64,000 bases of DNA, from the NCBI GenBank assembly GCA_934565855.1, contig CAKTIO010000006.1, forward strand, positions 1 to 64,000, read 5' to 3'. Below the pieces are notes generated by a model. It was not told the DNA's origin and made no database searches. It worked only from the letters and a program-made list of their open reading frames with translations. Positions 18,478-29,059 of the stretch are shown here, piece after piece. The translations under genes were made by a program, and so were the position numbers. The first letter of the stretch is position 1. Every line of letters starts with the position of its first letter. Source of the stretch: an uncultured Dysosmobacter sp. GTDB lineage: Bacteria > Bacillota > Clostridia > Oscillospirales > Oscillospiraceae.

Positions 18478-18503
18478 ACAAAAGTGATTCGTTCAGCGGC
18501 GGA

Positions 18504-18929
18504 TTACAGCTTCCGCTGCTTTTCCGTGTCGCAGTATGCGCAGCGGTAGGTGCGCTTTTCCTCGTCGCTCAACAGGAAAATGGCGTCCAGCTGCGGCTCG
18601 GCAACGGTGATGCAGCGGGGATTTTTGCAGTGGATGACGTTTACCAGCTTCTTGGGCAGCTCCAGATGCTTCTTGGAAATGCGCTCTCCGTTGCGGATGA
18701 TGTTTACCGTGATGTCCGGGTCGATATAGCCCAGCACATCCAGGTCCACCTCCATCGGAGAGTCGATCTTGATGATGTCCTTTTTGCCCATGCGGTCGCT
18801 TTTGGCGTTTTTGATGATCGCAACCTGGCAGTCCAGCTGGTCCAGGTGCAGATACTTGTAGATGTCCATGCTCTTACCGGATTTGATGTGGTCCAGGACC
18901 ACGCCGTTTTGAATGCTGTCAATATTCAT
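18504..18929 (-). CDS. pyrI: Aspartate carbamoyltransferase regulatory chain
   Basis: A 141-residue subunit that binds nucleotides and confers allosteric control on PyrB. The N-terminal allosteric domain starts MNIDSIQNGVVLDHIKSG, the usual PyrI start, and the C-terminal zinc domain has four cysteines (HCKNPRC...YRCAYC). The ATG at 18929 is preferred to one at 18956 that overlaps the pyrB stop, because GGGAGA lies 11 bases upstream and the homologous N-terminus begins there. It is last in the pyr operon. PyrI is absent from Bacillus, but known from Clostridia. Confidence 0.95.
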   Translation of the reverse strand: MNIDSIQNGVVLDHIKSGKSMDIYKYLHLDQLDCQVAIIKNAKSDRMGKKDIIKIDSPMEVDLDVLGYIDPDITVNIIRNGERISKKHLELPKKLVNVIHCKNPRCITVAEPQLDAIFLLSDEEKRTYRCAYCDTEKQRKL

Positions 18930-18948
18930 ACTAAATAAATCTCCCATC

Positions 18949-19872
18949 TTATGCATGCAGCCCCAAGAGTTTCAGGATCAGTGCCATCCGGACATACTTT
19001 CCGTTTTTCACCTGCTTGAAGTATGCCGCGCGGGGGTCCTTATCCACTGCCACGGCGATCTCATTGACACGGGGCAGGGGGTGCAGGATGCACAGGTCCT
19101 TCTTGGCGGGAATCAGCTTTTCCGGGTCCAGCACATAGGTGTCCTTCAGGCGGATGTAATCCGCCTCGTTGAAGAAGCGCTCCTTCTGGACGCGGGTCAT
19201 GTAGAGGATGTCCAGCTTCGGCATGGCTTCTTCCAGAGAGGCGGTCTCCTCATAGCTCAAATGCTGCTTGTCCAGCACATTGTTTTTCAGGTATTCCGGC
19301 AGCTTCAGCTCATCGGGGGAGATGAAGACGAAGTGGATACCGGTCCGACGGCTCAGGGCATTGACCAGAGAGTGGACCGTGCGTCCGAACTTCAGGTCGC
19401 CGCAGAAGCCGATGGTGAAGTCATCCAGCCGTCCCTTTTCCCGGTGGATGGTCAGCAGGTCGGTCAGGGTCTGGGTGGGGTGGTTGTGTCCGCCGTCGCC
19501 TGCGTTGATGATGGGGACCTCGCTGCACTGTGCGGCGGCGAAGGGCGCGCCCTCCTTGGGATGGCGCATGGCGATGATGTCCGCGTAGCAGCTGACCACA
19601 CGGATGGTGTCGCCGACGGTCTCACCCTTGGAGGTGGAGCTGCTGGAGGCGGAGGAGAAGCCCAGAACGCTGCCGCCCAGCCCCAGCATGGCGGATTCAA
19701 AGCTCAGGCGGGTACGGGTGGAGGGCTCGAAAAACAGGGTGGCAAGCTGCTTGTGGCGGCAGAGGTCCTGATATTTTTCCGGGTGGGCGATGATATCCTC
19801 CGCAGTGACGATTAGCTCGTCAATCTCCTGCGTGGAAAGGTCGGTGATGTCAATGAGATTTCTGTGTTCCAT
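18949..19872 (-). CDS. pyrB: Aspartate carbamoyltransferase catalytic chain
   Basis: A 307-residue enzyme condensing carbamoyl phosphate with aspartate, the committed step of pyrimidine synthesis. The carbamoyl-phosphate motif [13 protein letters not shown], the [14 protein letters not shown] loop and the [10 protein letters not shown] aspartate-binding segment are all present. It lies 13 bases after pyrE and 19 bases before pyrI, which implies a PyrB-PyrI holoenzyme subject to nucleotide feedback. GGAGGTCAC is the ribosome site. Confidence 0.97.
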   Translation of the reverse strand: MEHRNLIDITDLSTQEIDELIVTAEDIIAHPEKYQDLCRHKQLATLFFEPSTRTRLSFESAMLGLGGSVLGFSSASSSSTSKGETVGDTIRVVSCYADIIAMRHPKEGAPFAAAQCSEVPIINAGDGGHNHPTQTLTDLLTIHREKGRLDDFTIGFCGDLKFGRTVHSLVNALSRRTGIHFVFISPDELKLPEYLKNNVLDKQHLSYEETASLEEAMPKLDILYMTRVQKERFFNEADYIRLKDTYVLDPEKLIPAKKDLCILHPLPRVNEIAVAVDKDPRAAYFKQVKNGKYVRMALILKLLGLHA

Positions 19873-19885
19873 GTGTGTGACCTCC

Positions 19886-20524
19886 TTAACCGTGGATCCA
19901 GCTCTCGTCAGAGGGATTGGCGCGGAATTTTTTCAGACGGGCAATGTCCTCTTCCCGGATGCGGCCTTCCTCGGCGGCAACCTCGCAGACCGCGTCAAAG
20001 TTGGACAGGGAGTAGTTAACGACCTGCGCGTCCTTCATGCGGTCAATGCCCTTTTGCAGACCATAGGTGAAAATGGACGCAATGCCCAGGACCTCGGCTC
20101 CGGCTTCCCGCAGCACGTCCACCACCTCAATGCAGCTGCCTGCGGTGGAGATCAGGTCCTCAATGACGACCACCTTCTGCCCCTTTTCCAGCTTGCCCTC
20201 GATCTGGTTGCCTCTGCCGTGGTCCTTGTGGCCGGAACGGACATAGCCCATGGGCAGACCCATGATGTGACCCACGATGGCGGCGTGAGCGATGCCGGCG
20301 GTGGAGGTGCCCATTAGCACCTGGACCTCCGGATAGTGCTTGCAGATCAGGTCCACCAGACCGTTTTCCACGGCGGTGCGCACGGCGGGAGCGGTCAGCG
20401 TCAGGCGGTTGTCACAGTAGATGGGGCTGTGGATGCCGGAAGCCCAGGTGAAGGGCTCGTCCGGACGCAGGAACACCGCGCCGATGGACAGCAGGTCATG
20501 TGCGATCTCACGTTCGATACTCAT
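19886..20524 (-). CDS. pyrE: Orotate phosphoribosyltransferase
   Basis: A 212-residue enzyme that joins orotate to PRPP, giving OMP. The type I phosphoribosyltransferase signature [13 protein letters not shown] binds PRPP, and [12 protein letters not shown] binds orotate. It belongs to the longer PyrE type found with PyrF in Clostridia. It lies 39 bases after pyrF in the operon; AAAGGAG precedes the ATG. Confidence 0.96.
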   Translation of the reverse strand: MSIEREIAHDLLSIGAVFLRPDEPFTWASGIHSPIYCDNRLTLTAPAVRTAVENGLVDLICKHYPEVQVLMGTSTAGIAHAAIVGHIMGLPMGYVRSGHKDHGRGNQIEGKLEKGQKVVVIEDLISTAGSCIEVVDVLREAGAEVLGIASIFTYGLQKGIDRMKDAQVVNYSLSNFDAVCEVAAEEGRIREEDIARLKKFRANPSDESWIHG

Positions 20525-20563
20525 ATGATGAAAACTCCTTTGAAATATTTTTAGAGAGAGGGA

Positions 20564-21268
20564 TCAGCCCAGAAAATCCTTGACAGCGCGGCGGTACGCG
20601 GCGACAGGATCGGCGGACTGGGTGATGGGGCGACCGACAACGATGTAGTCGCAGCCGGACTTTCCCGCCTTTTCCGGCGTCATGATGCGCTTCTGGTCAC
20701 CAACGGCGCTGTCGGCAAAGCGGATGCCCGGCGTCACGGTGACAAAGCTTTCGCCGCAGCGTTCCTTTACCAGTGCCGCTTCCAGCGGAGAGCAGACCAC
20801 ACCGTCCAGTCCGGAGTCGGCGGCGTTCTTGGCGTAGCGCATCACGGTTTCCGCCATGGGAACGTCGATCAGCAGCTCGTTTTTCAGGGCATCGGCGTCT
20901 GTAGAGGTTAGCTGGGTAACGGCAATCAGCAGGGGACGGGTCCCATCCGGGCGGGTCAGTCCCTCCAGCGCGCCGCGCATCATTTCCGAAGCGCCGGCGG
21001 CATGCAGGTTGACCATATCCACGTCCAGCCGGCTCAGCACGCTCATGGCGCGCTTCACCGTGTTGGGGATGTCATGCAGCTTCAGGTCCAGGAAGATCTT
21101 GTGTCCCCGTGCCTTGATCTCCCGCACAACATCGGGTCCCTCCGCATAGAACAGCTCCATTCCGATTTTTACAAAGGGCTTTTCTCCGGCGGGAAACTGG
21201 TCCAGAAACGACAGGGTCTCCTCCCGGGTGGGAAAGTCCAATGCGATGATGACATCTTTTGCACTCAT
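20564..21268 (-). CDS. pyrF: Orotidine 5'-phosphate decarboxylase
   Basis: A 234-residue TIM-barrel enzyme that decarboxylates OMP to UMP, the last step of the de novo pathway. Catalytic Lys/Asp residues lie in [12 protein letters not shown], and the phosphate-binding end is GIRFAD...YIVVGRPIT. The start codon overlaps the pyrD stop by four bases, so translation is coupled. Confidence 0.97.
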   Translation of the reverse strand: MSAKDVIIALDFPTREETLSFLDQFPAGEKPFVKIGMELFYAEGPDVVREIKARGHKIFLDLKLHDIPNTVKRAMSVLSRLDVDMVNLHAAGASEMMRGALEGLTRPDGTRPLLIAVTQLTSTDADALKNELLIDVPMAETVMRYAKNAADSGLDGVVCSPLEAALVKERCGESFVTVTPGIRFADSAVGDQKRIMTPEKAGKSGCDYIVVGRPITQSADPVAAYRRAVKDFLG

Positions 21269-22179
21269 TGATGCGCTCCTCCTGTTAATTCAGAAATATT
21301 GGCAACGCCCAGGGTCTCGCAGACCGCGGGCAGGTTTTCCACAATGGTCTTGCAGGCGCAGGGGTCTTTCAGGTTGGCGGCTCCCACCTCTACCGCGGTG
21401 GCTCCGGCAAGCATCATTTCCGCAGCGTCTTCGGCGGAGGACACGCCGCCGCAGCCGATGATGGGGATCTGGACTGCTTCGTATACGTCCCACACCATCC
21501 GGACCGCCACCGGGAACACGGCGGGACCGGAGAGACCGCCGGTGCGGTTGGCAAGCAGCGGACGTTTGCGCTTCAGGTCGATCCGCATGCCCAGCAGGGT
21601 GTTGATCAGGCAGATGCCGTCCGCTCCGGCGTCCTCGCAGGCGCGGGCGATCTCCGCAATGTCGGTCACGTTGGGGGTCAGCTTCATAAAGACAGGCTTG
21701 TGGGTCACAGCCTTTACCGCGCGGGTGACCTCAGCTGCCGCCTTGGGGTCGCAGCCAAAGTTTTTTCCACCGGCGTGAACGTTGGGGCAGGAGATATTGA
21801 CCTCCAAAATGCCGACCTCCGGACAGGCATCCAGCTTCTGGCAGTTGTGTTCATATTCCGCCAGGGAAAAGCCGCCCACATTGGCAATGAGGGGACCCTG
21901 GAACAGCTTCCGCATATTGGGGATCTCATCCCGCAGGACCGCGTCGATGCCGGGATTTTGCAGTCCCACGGCATTCAGCATTCCGGAGGGGGTTTCCGCA
22001 ATGCGGGGCTGGGGGTTGCCGAAGCGCGCCTGCTCGGTGGTACCCTTGAAGGAGAAGGACCCCAGCAGGTTCAAGTCGTACCACTGGGCAAATTCCCGTC
22101 CGTAGCCAAAGGTGCCGGAGGCGGGGATGATGGGGTTTTTCAGCTGGACCCCGGCGAGGTCAACACTGAGATTTACCAT
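21265..22179 (-). CDS. pyrD: Dihydroorotate dehydrogenase B, catalytic subunit
   Basis: A 304-residue FMN enzyme, class 1B, which oxidises dihydroorotate to orotate and passes electrons through PyrK to NAD+. The catalytic cysteine of class 1 enzymes is in [15 protein letters not shown]-terminal FMN-phosphate motifs [16 protein letters not shown] and AGATAVEVG are clear. ATG 22179 is chosen with GGAGGA upstream; the longer frame is a shadow of pyrK. It overlaps pyrK by seven bases. Confidence 0.97.
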   Translation of the reverse strand: MVNLSVDLAGVQLKNPIIPASGTFGYGREFAQWYDLNLLGSFSFKGTTEQARFGNPQPRIAETPSGMLNAVGLQNPGIDAVLRDEIPNMRKLFQGPLIANVGGFSLAEYEHNCQKLDACPEVGILEVNISCPNVHAGGKNFGCDPKAAAEVTRAVKAVTHKPVFMKLTPNVTDIAEIARACEDAGADGICLINTLLGMRIDLKRKRPLLANRTGGLSGPAVFPVAVRMVWDVYEAVQIPIIGCGGVSSAEDAAEMMLAGATAVEVGAANLKDPCACKTIVENLPAVCETLGVANISELTGGAHQ

Positions 22180-22912
22180 ACCAGTTCCTCCTTTCGGAAT
22201 ATGGGACCGTCCTTGCAGACCCGGCGGGGACCGTTGGCGGTTTGGATGGTGCAGCCGACGCAGGCACCGAAGCCGCATGCCATCCGGGCTTCAAAGCTGA
22301 ATTGTCCGTCTCGGAGCTGTTCCAGCCCGGCGACTGCGCGCAGCATGGGCGTGGGTCCGCAGACAAAGCAGTAATCCGCCTGAGGCAGTTCCCCGCGGAC
22401 CAGATCGGTGACAAAGCCGCGGGTGCCGAGACTGCCATCCTCCGTGGCGACAAACAGCGGACAGCCCAGCGCGCGGAATTCCTCCAGATAAAAGGTGTCC
22501 GCCTTGCTCCGGAAGCCCAGTGCCAGGGCGGGGGAGACGCTGCGGTGCAGCAGCTGCTGTGCCAGACCGTACAGGGGGGCGATGCCGATGCCGCCGCCGA
22601 TCAGCACGGGATGCGTTCCGCCATCCTCGGGGGAGAACCCGTTGCCCAGCCCGGTCAGCGTGTGGAACGCGGTACCCGGCGCGGCGGAGACCAGCTCCCG
22701 GGTCCCGGAACCGGCGGCGCGGACTAAGAGGGTCAGCTGCCCGTCCGGGGTCCAGCTGGAAATGGAGATGGGGCGGCGCAGGAATTTCCCGGGCAGCTCT
22801 AAATTGACAAATTGACCGGGAGCGGTGATGGCGGAGGTGTCGCCGGAGAACACCATTTCATAGGTGTCCGGGGCAAGCCGCCGGGTCCGCTCCAGTGTGT
22901 AGACCACCTGTT

Positions 22913-22916
<4 letters not shown>
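22173..22916 (-). CDS. pyrK: Dihydroorotate dehydrogenase B, electron transfer subunit
   Basis: A 247-residue FAD and [2Fe-2S] protein that links PyrD to NAD+. It has the RPISI flavin motif near residue 50, GGGIGIAPLYGLAQ for NAD binding, and a C-terminal CGFGACVGCTI...C cluster motif. It overlaps both pyrC (four bases) and pyrD (seven bases), which suggests tight co-translation. Confidence 0.96.
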
Positions 22917-24199
<1,283 letters not shown>

Positions 24200-24244
24200 A
24201 AAAACTCCTCTCTTTCCTCTTCATACGCATATTTTCAACCATAT

Positions 24245-24273
24245 ATACTACCGGAAAGAGCGAGGGTTGTCAA
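24245..24273 (-). promoter_or_regulatory. Strong sigma-A promoter of the pyr operon
   Basis: On the minus strand TTGACA (complement 24268-24273) and TAGTAT (complement 24245-24250) are 17 bases apart. The leader before pyrC is only about 40 bases, too short for a PyrR-type attenuator, so control is probably at initiation or through PyrI. Confidence 0.75.
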
Positions 24274-24438
24274 CGGAAAAGTCTTATGGAAGCTGCCAAA
24301 AAGAATCCTTTTTTTTCTCTGCTTTTTGGCGGGCGGCGCGGCGGAGAAAAATGCCCTCGCCAGCCGGAGGCGGCTGTGATAAAATAAAACAGAAAAAATT
24401 GGATAGAGTTGAAGAAAAACGCAGAGGCATCTCGTTTT

Positions 24439-24981
24439 ATGGGCAGAGAGGGGGCGAGGCGCCTTGTGACAAAGCCATCATCCATGACACTGGAGGACAT
24501 GATCGGGCAGTATGGAAGGCTGGTGTATACCGTGTGCTATCAGCTGACGCAGGACGCCCAGACGGCGGAGGACCTGACACAGGAGACCTTCCTTTCCGCC
24601 TACCTTCACCGGAGCAGCTGTCCGGAAGCCTTTGAAAAGCCGTGGCTGGCGAAGATCGCGGCGAATAAGGCGAAGGACTACCTGCAAAGCGCTTACCGCA
24701 GGCACACGGTCCTTCCGGGAGAAAACGGACTGCCGGACGGTTCGCCGCAGCCCTCCTCCGAGGACCTGCTGCTTCAAAAGACCGGCGCGCAGCGCATCCG
24801 GAAACTGGTGGAGCAGCTGCGGGAGCCTTACCGCAGTGTCTGCCGGCTGAATTTGCTGGAGGAAAAGACACCGGAGGAAATTGCCCGCCAGCTGGGCAGA
24901 CCTGTGAAGACCATACATACCCAGGTGGCGCGGGGAAAGGAAATGCTGCGGCGGCAGATAGAAAGGGGAGAGACGCCATGA
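24439..24981 (+). CDS. ECF-type RNA polymerase sigma factor
   Basis: A 180-residue sigma-70 family factor. Region 2 covers MIGQYGRLVYTVCYQLTQDAQTAEDLTQETFLSAY, and region 4 the C-terminal helix-turn-helix LEEKTPEEIARQLGRPVKTIHTQVARGKEML, split by a short linker, which is the ECF layout. ATG 24439 has AGAGG 11 bases upstream; a TTG at 24409 and an ATG at 24484 are less supported. Its stop overlaps the anti-sigma gene by four bases. Its target promoters cannot be deduced here. Confidence 0.85.
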   Translation: MGREGARRLVTKPSSMTLEDMIGQYGRLVYTVCYQLTQDAQTAEDLTQETFLSAYLHRSSCPEAFEKPWLAKIAANKAKDYLQSAYRRHTVLPGENGLPDGSPQPSSEDLLLQKTGAQRIRKLVEQLREPYRSVCRLNLLEEKTPEEIARQLGRPVKTIHTQVARGKEMLRRQIERGETP

Positions 24982-25472
24982 AAAAACTGAAAAAGAACGG
25001 ACATCTGACCGGAGAAACGCTGCGGCGTCTGGCGTCTGGCGAAGCGCTTTCCGAACAGGAACGCCTGGCGGCGTCGCAGCACCTGTGCAGCTGCGACCAG
25101 TGCCTGCTGCGGTACACGGAGCTGCTGACGGAGGAGACGATGCCGCCGCTGCCGGAGCGGAAGAAGGAAACGTGGCTGTGGCGGGTGCGGGCGCGCATCG
25201 TGCAGCTGATGACCAGCCGGTATGCCACCGCCGCCGCTGCAATGGCAATCGCCGTGACGCTGTGGGCGGGCGGCTGCTTTCACGATGTGGTTTCCGTGAC
25301 GCGGGAGGTCTCTCAGGCGCAGACGCCTGCCGCGGTGACAGAGTTTCTGCACGGCTGGTCAGAAAAGGTGGACCAGTTCTGTAAAGATATCTGGAGCACC
25401 GTTCCCCGGCAGCAGGACCACGGAGAAAAACAGACCACGGTGCAAACAATGCAAGGAGGATTTGGAGCATGA
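24978..25472 (+). CDS. Probable anti-sigma factor with zinc-finger-like domain and one membrane helix
   Basis: A 164-residue protein. The N-terminus has a zf-HC2-like layout (LSEQERLAASQHLCSCDQC, with His and two Cys), the fold used by many anti-ECF factors to hold the sigma factor. A single membrane helix follows (about 75-95, AAAAMAIAVTLWAGGCF), then an extracytoplasmic tail of about 70 residues that may sense the signal. The four-base overlap with the sigma gene supports the pairing. Family membership is by layout, not by strong identity. Confidence 0.7.
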   Translation: MKKLKKNGHLTGETLRRLASGEALSEQERLAASQHLCSCDQCLLRYTELLTEETMPPLPERKKETWLWRVRARIVQLMTSRYATAAAAMAIAVTLWAGGCFHDVVSVTREVSQAQTPAAVTEFLHGWSEKVDQFCKDIWSTVPRQQDHGEKQTTVQTMQGGFGA

Positions 25473-26101
25473 GACGAAAGAGCGGACTTCTCTTATTTTT
25501 AACAGCGTGCATTCCCGGCTGCGGGCAGATGTATCAGGGATATATGAAGCGGGGCGTGTCCCTGCTGAGCATGAGCTGCCTGCTGGTCCTGTTGGCGGCG
25601 ATGAGCCGGGGCGGAGAGCTGGTGCTCTTTTTGCCGGTGCTGTGGCTGTACGCCTTTTTTGACACCTATAATATCCGGGCAGGGCTGGATGCGGGGACCG
25701 CGCCGGAGGACGCCTATCTGGTGCGCCTGCTGGATGCCGATCAGAAGCGTCTGCGCCAGCTGCTGCGCCGGCGGCACAGCCTGCTGGGCTGGGGACTGGT
25801 GATTGCCGGAGTGTACGGCTTACTGTCAGAGCTGTTGGATGCGGTCCGGGGACTTCTGCCGGATTGGCTCTATTGGAGCTTCCGGGAGGACGTACCCCGG
25901 GTAGTGCTGCTGCTGGCGATCATTGCGCTGGGCGTCTGGTTCATTCGCGGACCCAGGCAGCCGCAGGAAGAGAATTTTGTTCCCTTTACCCCGGAGAAAA
26001 ACAGTGCGGAGGAGAACCAGGAGGACGATATCCGGGAGGACGCCGGCGGGGACGAGGACTCCGAGCCGGAGTTTCAGGAGGCGGACCATGTGGAGCCGTA
26101 A
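25469..26101 (+). CDS. Membrane protein, TM2-domain-like, in the sigma-factor operon
   Basis: A 210-residue protein that starts with a small two-helix unit (LLLFLTACIPGCGQMYQGYMKRGV...LWLYAFFDTYNIRAG), like the TM2/DUF5683 type in which a short G-x-GQxY-x-G segment joins helices. Two further membrane segments follow, then an acidic tail of about 40 residues. The function is unknown. It overlaps the anti-sigma gene by four bases and the next gene by 14, so the four genes form one operon. Confidence 0.7.
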   Translation: MRRKSGLLLFLTACIPGCGQMYQGYMKRGVSLLSMSCLLVLLAAMSRGGELVLFLPVLWLYAFFDTYNIRAGLDAGTAPEDAYLVRLLDADQKRLRQLLRRRHSLLGWGLVIAGVYGLLSELLDAVRGLLPDWLYWSFREDVPRVVLLLAIIALGVWFIRGPRQPQEENFVPFTPEKNSAEENQEDDIREDAGGDEDSEPEFQEADHVEP

Positions 26102-26420
26102 GACCTCCGCGCCTGCTTCTGGCGCGCCGCAGGGCGGATGCCGCCGGGTCGGCACATTGACCTTCGGCATCGTTCTGGTGGTAACAGGCGTGGTGATGCT
26201 GTGCGCCATGTTTTTCCCAGCGGTGGACTTTACGCCGCTGCTGCGGCTGTCCCCGCTGGTGCTGGTGAGCCTGGGCGGAGAAGTGCTGTGGTCCCTGCGC
26301 CGGGGCAGCCGGATCCGCTATGACTGGATGGGGATGCTGCTGTGCGGAGTGCTGACCTTCACCGCCATCAGCCTGTTCTGGTATATTTCCTATTATCTGA
26401 AATATTGGGGACGGCTCTGA
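26088..26420 (+). CDS. Small membrane protein, DUF5668/LiaF-TM-like
   Basis: A 110-residue protein. After a basic N-terminus there are three or four hydrophobic helices with the pattern RVGTLTFGIVLVVTGVVML...LLRLSPLVLVSLGGEVLW, common in the transmembrane part of LiaF-like envelope stress proteins (DUF5668). ATG 26088 is preceded by AGGAGG and overlaps the previous gene by 14 bases. Its place in the operon fits an envelope-stress response. Confidence 0.65.
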   Translation: MWSRKTSAPASGAPQGGCRRVGTLTFGIVLVVTGVVMLCAMFFPAVDFTPLLRLSPLVLVSLGGEVLWSLRRGSRIRYDWMGMLLCGVLTFTAISLFWYISYYLKYWGRL

Positions 26421-26443
26421 TCAGAGATCCCGGAATACGGAAA

Positions 26444-26480
26444 CCTCCCGGTGCAGGCTGTTCTGCACCGGGAGGCTTTT
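26444..26480. terminator. Bidirectional terminator
   Basis: CCTCCCGGTGCAG pairs with CTGCACCGGGAGG over six bases, followed by CTTTTT on the plus strand. It separates the sigma operon from the convergent phosphoglucomutase gene. Confidence 0.85.
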
Positions 26481-26498
26481 TGCATGACAGGAGAAGAT

Positions 26499-28226
26499 TT
26501 ACTTCTGGAGCGTGGCGACCCATGCGCTGTACTTGGCGATGTTGGCATCGCATTCCGCAGCATCGGTGCCCTTGGTCAGGATGTAGACCTTGATCTTCGG
26601 CTCCGTGCCGGAGGGACGGACCAGAATGGTGGTGCCGTCCGCCAGTTCAAACCGCAGGACGTTGGAGCCGGACAGCTCCATGCGGCTCTTGACGCCGGAG
26701 GCGCAGTCGGTGACTGTACTATCGGCATAGTCTTTCCGGACTGCAACGGCAACGCCGGAGATCTCCGCCGGGGGTTCCTCCCGCAGGGACTTCATCAGCT
26801 TTGCCATGTCTGCGAGACCGTCCAGACCAGGCATGACCAGATTGTGGGTCTTTTCCGCATAGTGTCCGTACTTTTCATACAGCGCTTCCAGTGCGTCAAA
26901 CAGCGTCATGCCCTGGGCGTAATACCACGCCGCCATCTCCGTCAGCAGCATGGAGGCGGTAACAGCGTCCTTATCCCGGACGTAGTCGCCCAGCATATAG
27001 CCGTAGGATTCCTCATAGGAGAAGATGACCTTGCCCTCTCCGGCGGCTTCTATGGCATTTTTCTTCTCTGCCATGAACTTGAAGCCGGTGAAGGTGTCAT
27101 AGCACCGGACGCCGTTTTCCTCGGCGACCTTCCGTGCCATTTCTGTGGTGACAATGGTTTTCAGCGCCACGGGATGGGCAGGCATTTTGCCGGAGCGCTT
27201 CATGGCGCCGATGAGGTAGTCCAGCAGCAGTACGCCGGTCTGGTTTCCGGTGACGGGCTGGAATTCTCCGTCATGATTGCGGACCATGATGCCCACCCGG
27301 TCGCTGTCCGGGTCTGTACCGAGAATGAAGTCCACGTTGTTCTGCTTTGCCAGGTCGATGGCAAGATAGAAGCCCTCGGGATTTTCCGGATTGGGAGAGA
27401 CCACCGTGGGGAAGTTTCCGTCAATGACCATCTGCTTCGGCTCACAGATCAGGTGCTTGATGCCCAGCGTCTTCAGCGCCTCGGGGACCAGCTTGTAGCC
27501 GCAGCCGTGGAAGGGAGTGTAGACCATCTGGAAGGTGTCGGCGACCTTGGCAACGGTTTCCCGGTCGTTGATCATGGCGGTGACGTGGGACATAAAGGCG
27601 CGGTCCGTCTCCTCGCCCATCGTTTCAATGAGCCCCGCCTTGACCGCTTCATCAAAGGGCATGGTGCGGACCCCGGTAAACACGTCGATATGCTCCAGCT
27701 CCCGGGCGATGGTGTCGGCATGGTGAGGGGGGAGCTGTGCGCCGTCCTCCCAGTAGACCTTATAGCCGTTGTACTCCTTGGGATTGTGGCTGGCGGTGAC
27801 GTTGATGCCCGCCTGGCAGTGGTATTCCCGGACGGCGAAGCTCAGCTCCGGGGTGGGACGGAGGGACTCAAAAATACGGACATGGATGCCGTTGGCGGCG
27901 CAGACCTCAGCGGCGGCGCGGGCAAACTCCATAGAGTGGTTCCGGCAGTCCATGCAGATGGCAACGCCGCGCTGCTTTCCGGATTCGCCCTCGGCGGCGA
28001 TGACCGAGCAGAAGCCCTGGGTCGCCCAGCGGATGACGTGGATGTTCATGTTGTGCAGACCCGTGTGCATGGTGCCGCGCAGACCGGCGGTGCCAAACTC
28101 CAGCGGACCGTAGAAGCGGGATTCGATCTCCTTGGGGTCCTGACGGATGGCTTCCAGCTCTGCATGCTCTTCCGTGGAGAGGGCGGGGCTGGCAAGCCAC
28201 TTTTCATATTCCTTCATGAAGTCCAT
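26499..28226 (-). CDS. Phosphoglucomutase/phosphomannomutase family enzyme
   Basis: A 575-residue alpha-D-phosphohexomutase, probably converting glucose-6-phosphate to glucose-1-phosphate for wall and storage sugars, like Bacillus PgcA. The active-site serine loop is TASHNPKEYNGYK, the metal loop GTDPDSDRVGI, the sugar-binding loop YEESYGYM, and the phosphate-binding end RPSGTEPKIKVYI. ATG 28226 has AGGAGG upstream. It is the last gene of a minus-strand series from the wal region; the terminator at 26444-26480 lies just beyond. Confidence 0.93.
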   Translation of the reverse strand: MDFMKEYEKWLASPALSTEEHAELEAIRQDPKEIESRFYGPLEFGTAGLRGTMHTGLHNMNIHVIRWATQGFCSVIAAEGESGKQRGVAICMDCRNHSMEFARAAAEVCAANGIHVRIFESLRPTPELSFAVREYHCQAGINVTASHNPKEYNGYKVYWEDGAQLPPHHADTIARELEHIDVFTGVRTMPFDEAVKAGLIETMGEETDRAFMSHVTAMINDRETVAKVADTFQMVYTPFHGCGYKLVPEALKTLGIKHLICEPKQMVIDGNFPTVVSPNPENPEGFYLAIDLAKQNNVDFILGTDPDSDRVGIMVRNHDGEFQPVTGNQTGVLLLDYLIGAMKRSGKMPAHPVALKTIVTTEMARKVAEENGVRCYDTFTGFKFMAEKKNAIEAAGEGKVIFSYEESYGYMLGDYVRDKDAVTASMLLTEMAAWYYAQGMTLFDALEALYEKYGHYAEKTHNLVMPGLDGLADMAKLMKSLREEPPAEISGVAVAVRKDYADSTVTDCASGVKSRMELSGSNVLRFELADGTTILVRPSGTEPKIKVYILTKGTDAAECDANIAKYSAWVATLQK

Positions 28227-28239
28227 AAGAAAGTGCCTC

Positions 28240-28563
28240 CTATTCTGATTTTTCTCCGCCGTCATCCGGCAGAGCGGTTTCCTGTGCATCCAAAAGCGCC
28301 CGTGCGTCGCCCAGCTGCGCGGCGGGAACGTAAATCTCCACGCCCTGTCCGGCGAAGCCGAAGATCACCTTGCCCAGAGAACCGACCTTGAAAGCCGGAA
28401 TGCCGTAGCTCTCCAGCATGGACAGCGTGATGTCCGCCATGCCGCCCAGCTCGGACTGGATGGCAAGCATGGCGGCTTCCACGGGTTCTCCATTTGCGTC
28501 CTTGGGCCAGCGCTCCAGCAGGTCGTGGTCTGCGCGAGCCCAGAAATCTTTTGCCTGTTCCAT
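28240..28563 (-). CDS. DUF2007-like small protein
   Basis: A 107-residue protein. The middle has the DUF2007 pattern: LESYGIPAFKVG, then VIFGFAGQGVEIYVPAAQLGDARALL, a ferredoxin-like alpha-beta unit that in other proteins binds small ligands or peptides. The role is unknown. It lies between rlmH and the mutase with short gaps (13 bases each side), so it is probably co-transcribed. Confidence 0.75.
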   Translation of the reverse strand: MEQAKDFWARADHDLLERWPKDANGEPVEAAMLAIQSELGGMADITLSMLESYGIPAFKVGSLGKVIFGFAGQGVEIYVPAAQLGDARALLDAQETALPDDGGEKSE

Positions 28564-28576
28564 AAAATGTCTTCCT

Positions 28577-29059
28577 TTACTTGTGGTATTTTGTACCAGC
28601 CTGGATCTGGTAAGCCCGGTAGATCTGCTCTAAAAGCATGATGCGGGCGAGATGGTGAGGAAACGTCATGGGGGACATGGACAGCCGCAGGTTGGCTTTC
28701 TGCTTCAGTGCCGGAGAAAGTCCTACGCTTCCGCCGATGAGAAAGGTCAGTTGGGAAGCGCCGCCGACTGCCAGTTCGTTGAGCTTCTGCGCCAGCTGGG
28801 GAGAGGACAGCTCCTTTCCCTCAATGCACATGGCGATCAGCGCGGTGCTTTTGGGCAGGCGCGCCTCGATCAGTGCGGCTTCCGCGGAAAGTGCCTGCTG
28901 GATCTCCGCAGGAGAGGGAGACTCCGGCAGCCGGGATTCCGGCAGCTCAACGATGTCCAGCCGGCAGAACCGGGAGAGCCGCTTGGAATACTCCGCCACG
29001 GCATCCATATAAAACTTTTCCTTCAGCTTGCCTACGCAGAGGACGGTTATTTTCTGCAC
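28577..29059 (-). CDS. rlmH: 23S rRNA (pseudouridine-1915-N3)-methyltransferase
   Basis: A 160-residue SPOUT-fold enzyme that methylates pseudouridine 1915 in helix 69 of 23S rRNA on assembled ribosomes. It has the VGKLKEKFYMDAVAEYSKRL start, IEGKELSSPQLAQKL, the FLIGGSVGLSP SAM-knot loop and the C-terminal MTFPHHLARIMLLEQIYRAYQI. GTG start at 29059, overlapping yycJ by 13 bases. rlmH next to yycJ is a classical Firmicutes arrangement. Confidence 0.96.
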   Translation of the reverse strand: MQKITVLCVGKLKEKFYMDAVAEYSKRLSRFCRLDIVELPESRLPESPSPAEIQQALSAEAALIEARLPKSTALIAMCIEGKELSSPQLAQKLNELAVGGASQLTFLIGGSVGLSPALKQKANLRLSMSPMTFPHHLARIMLLEQIYRAYQIQAGTKYHK

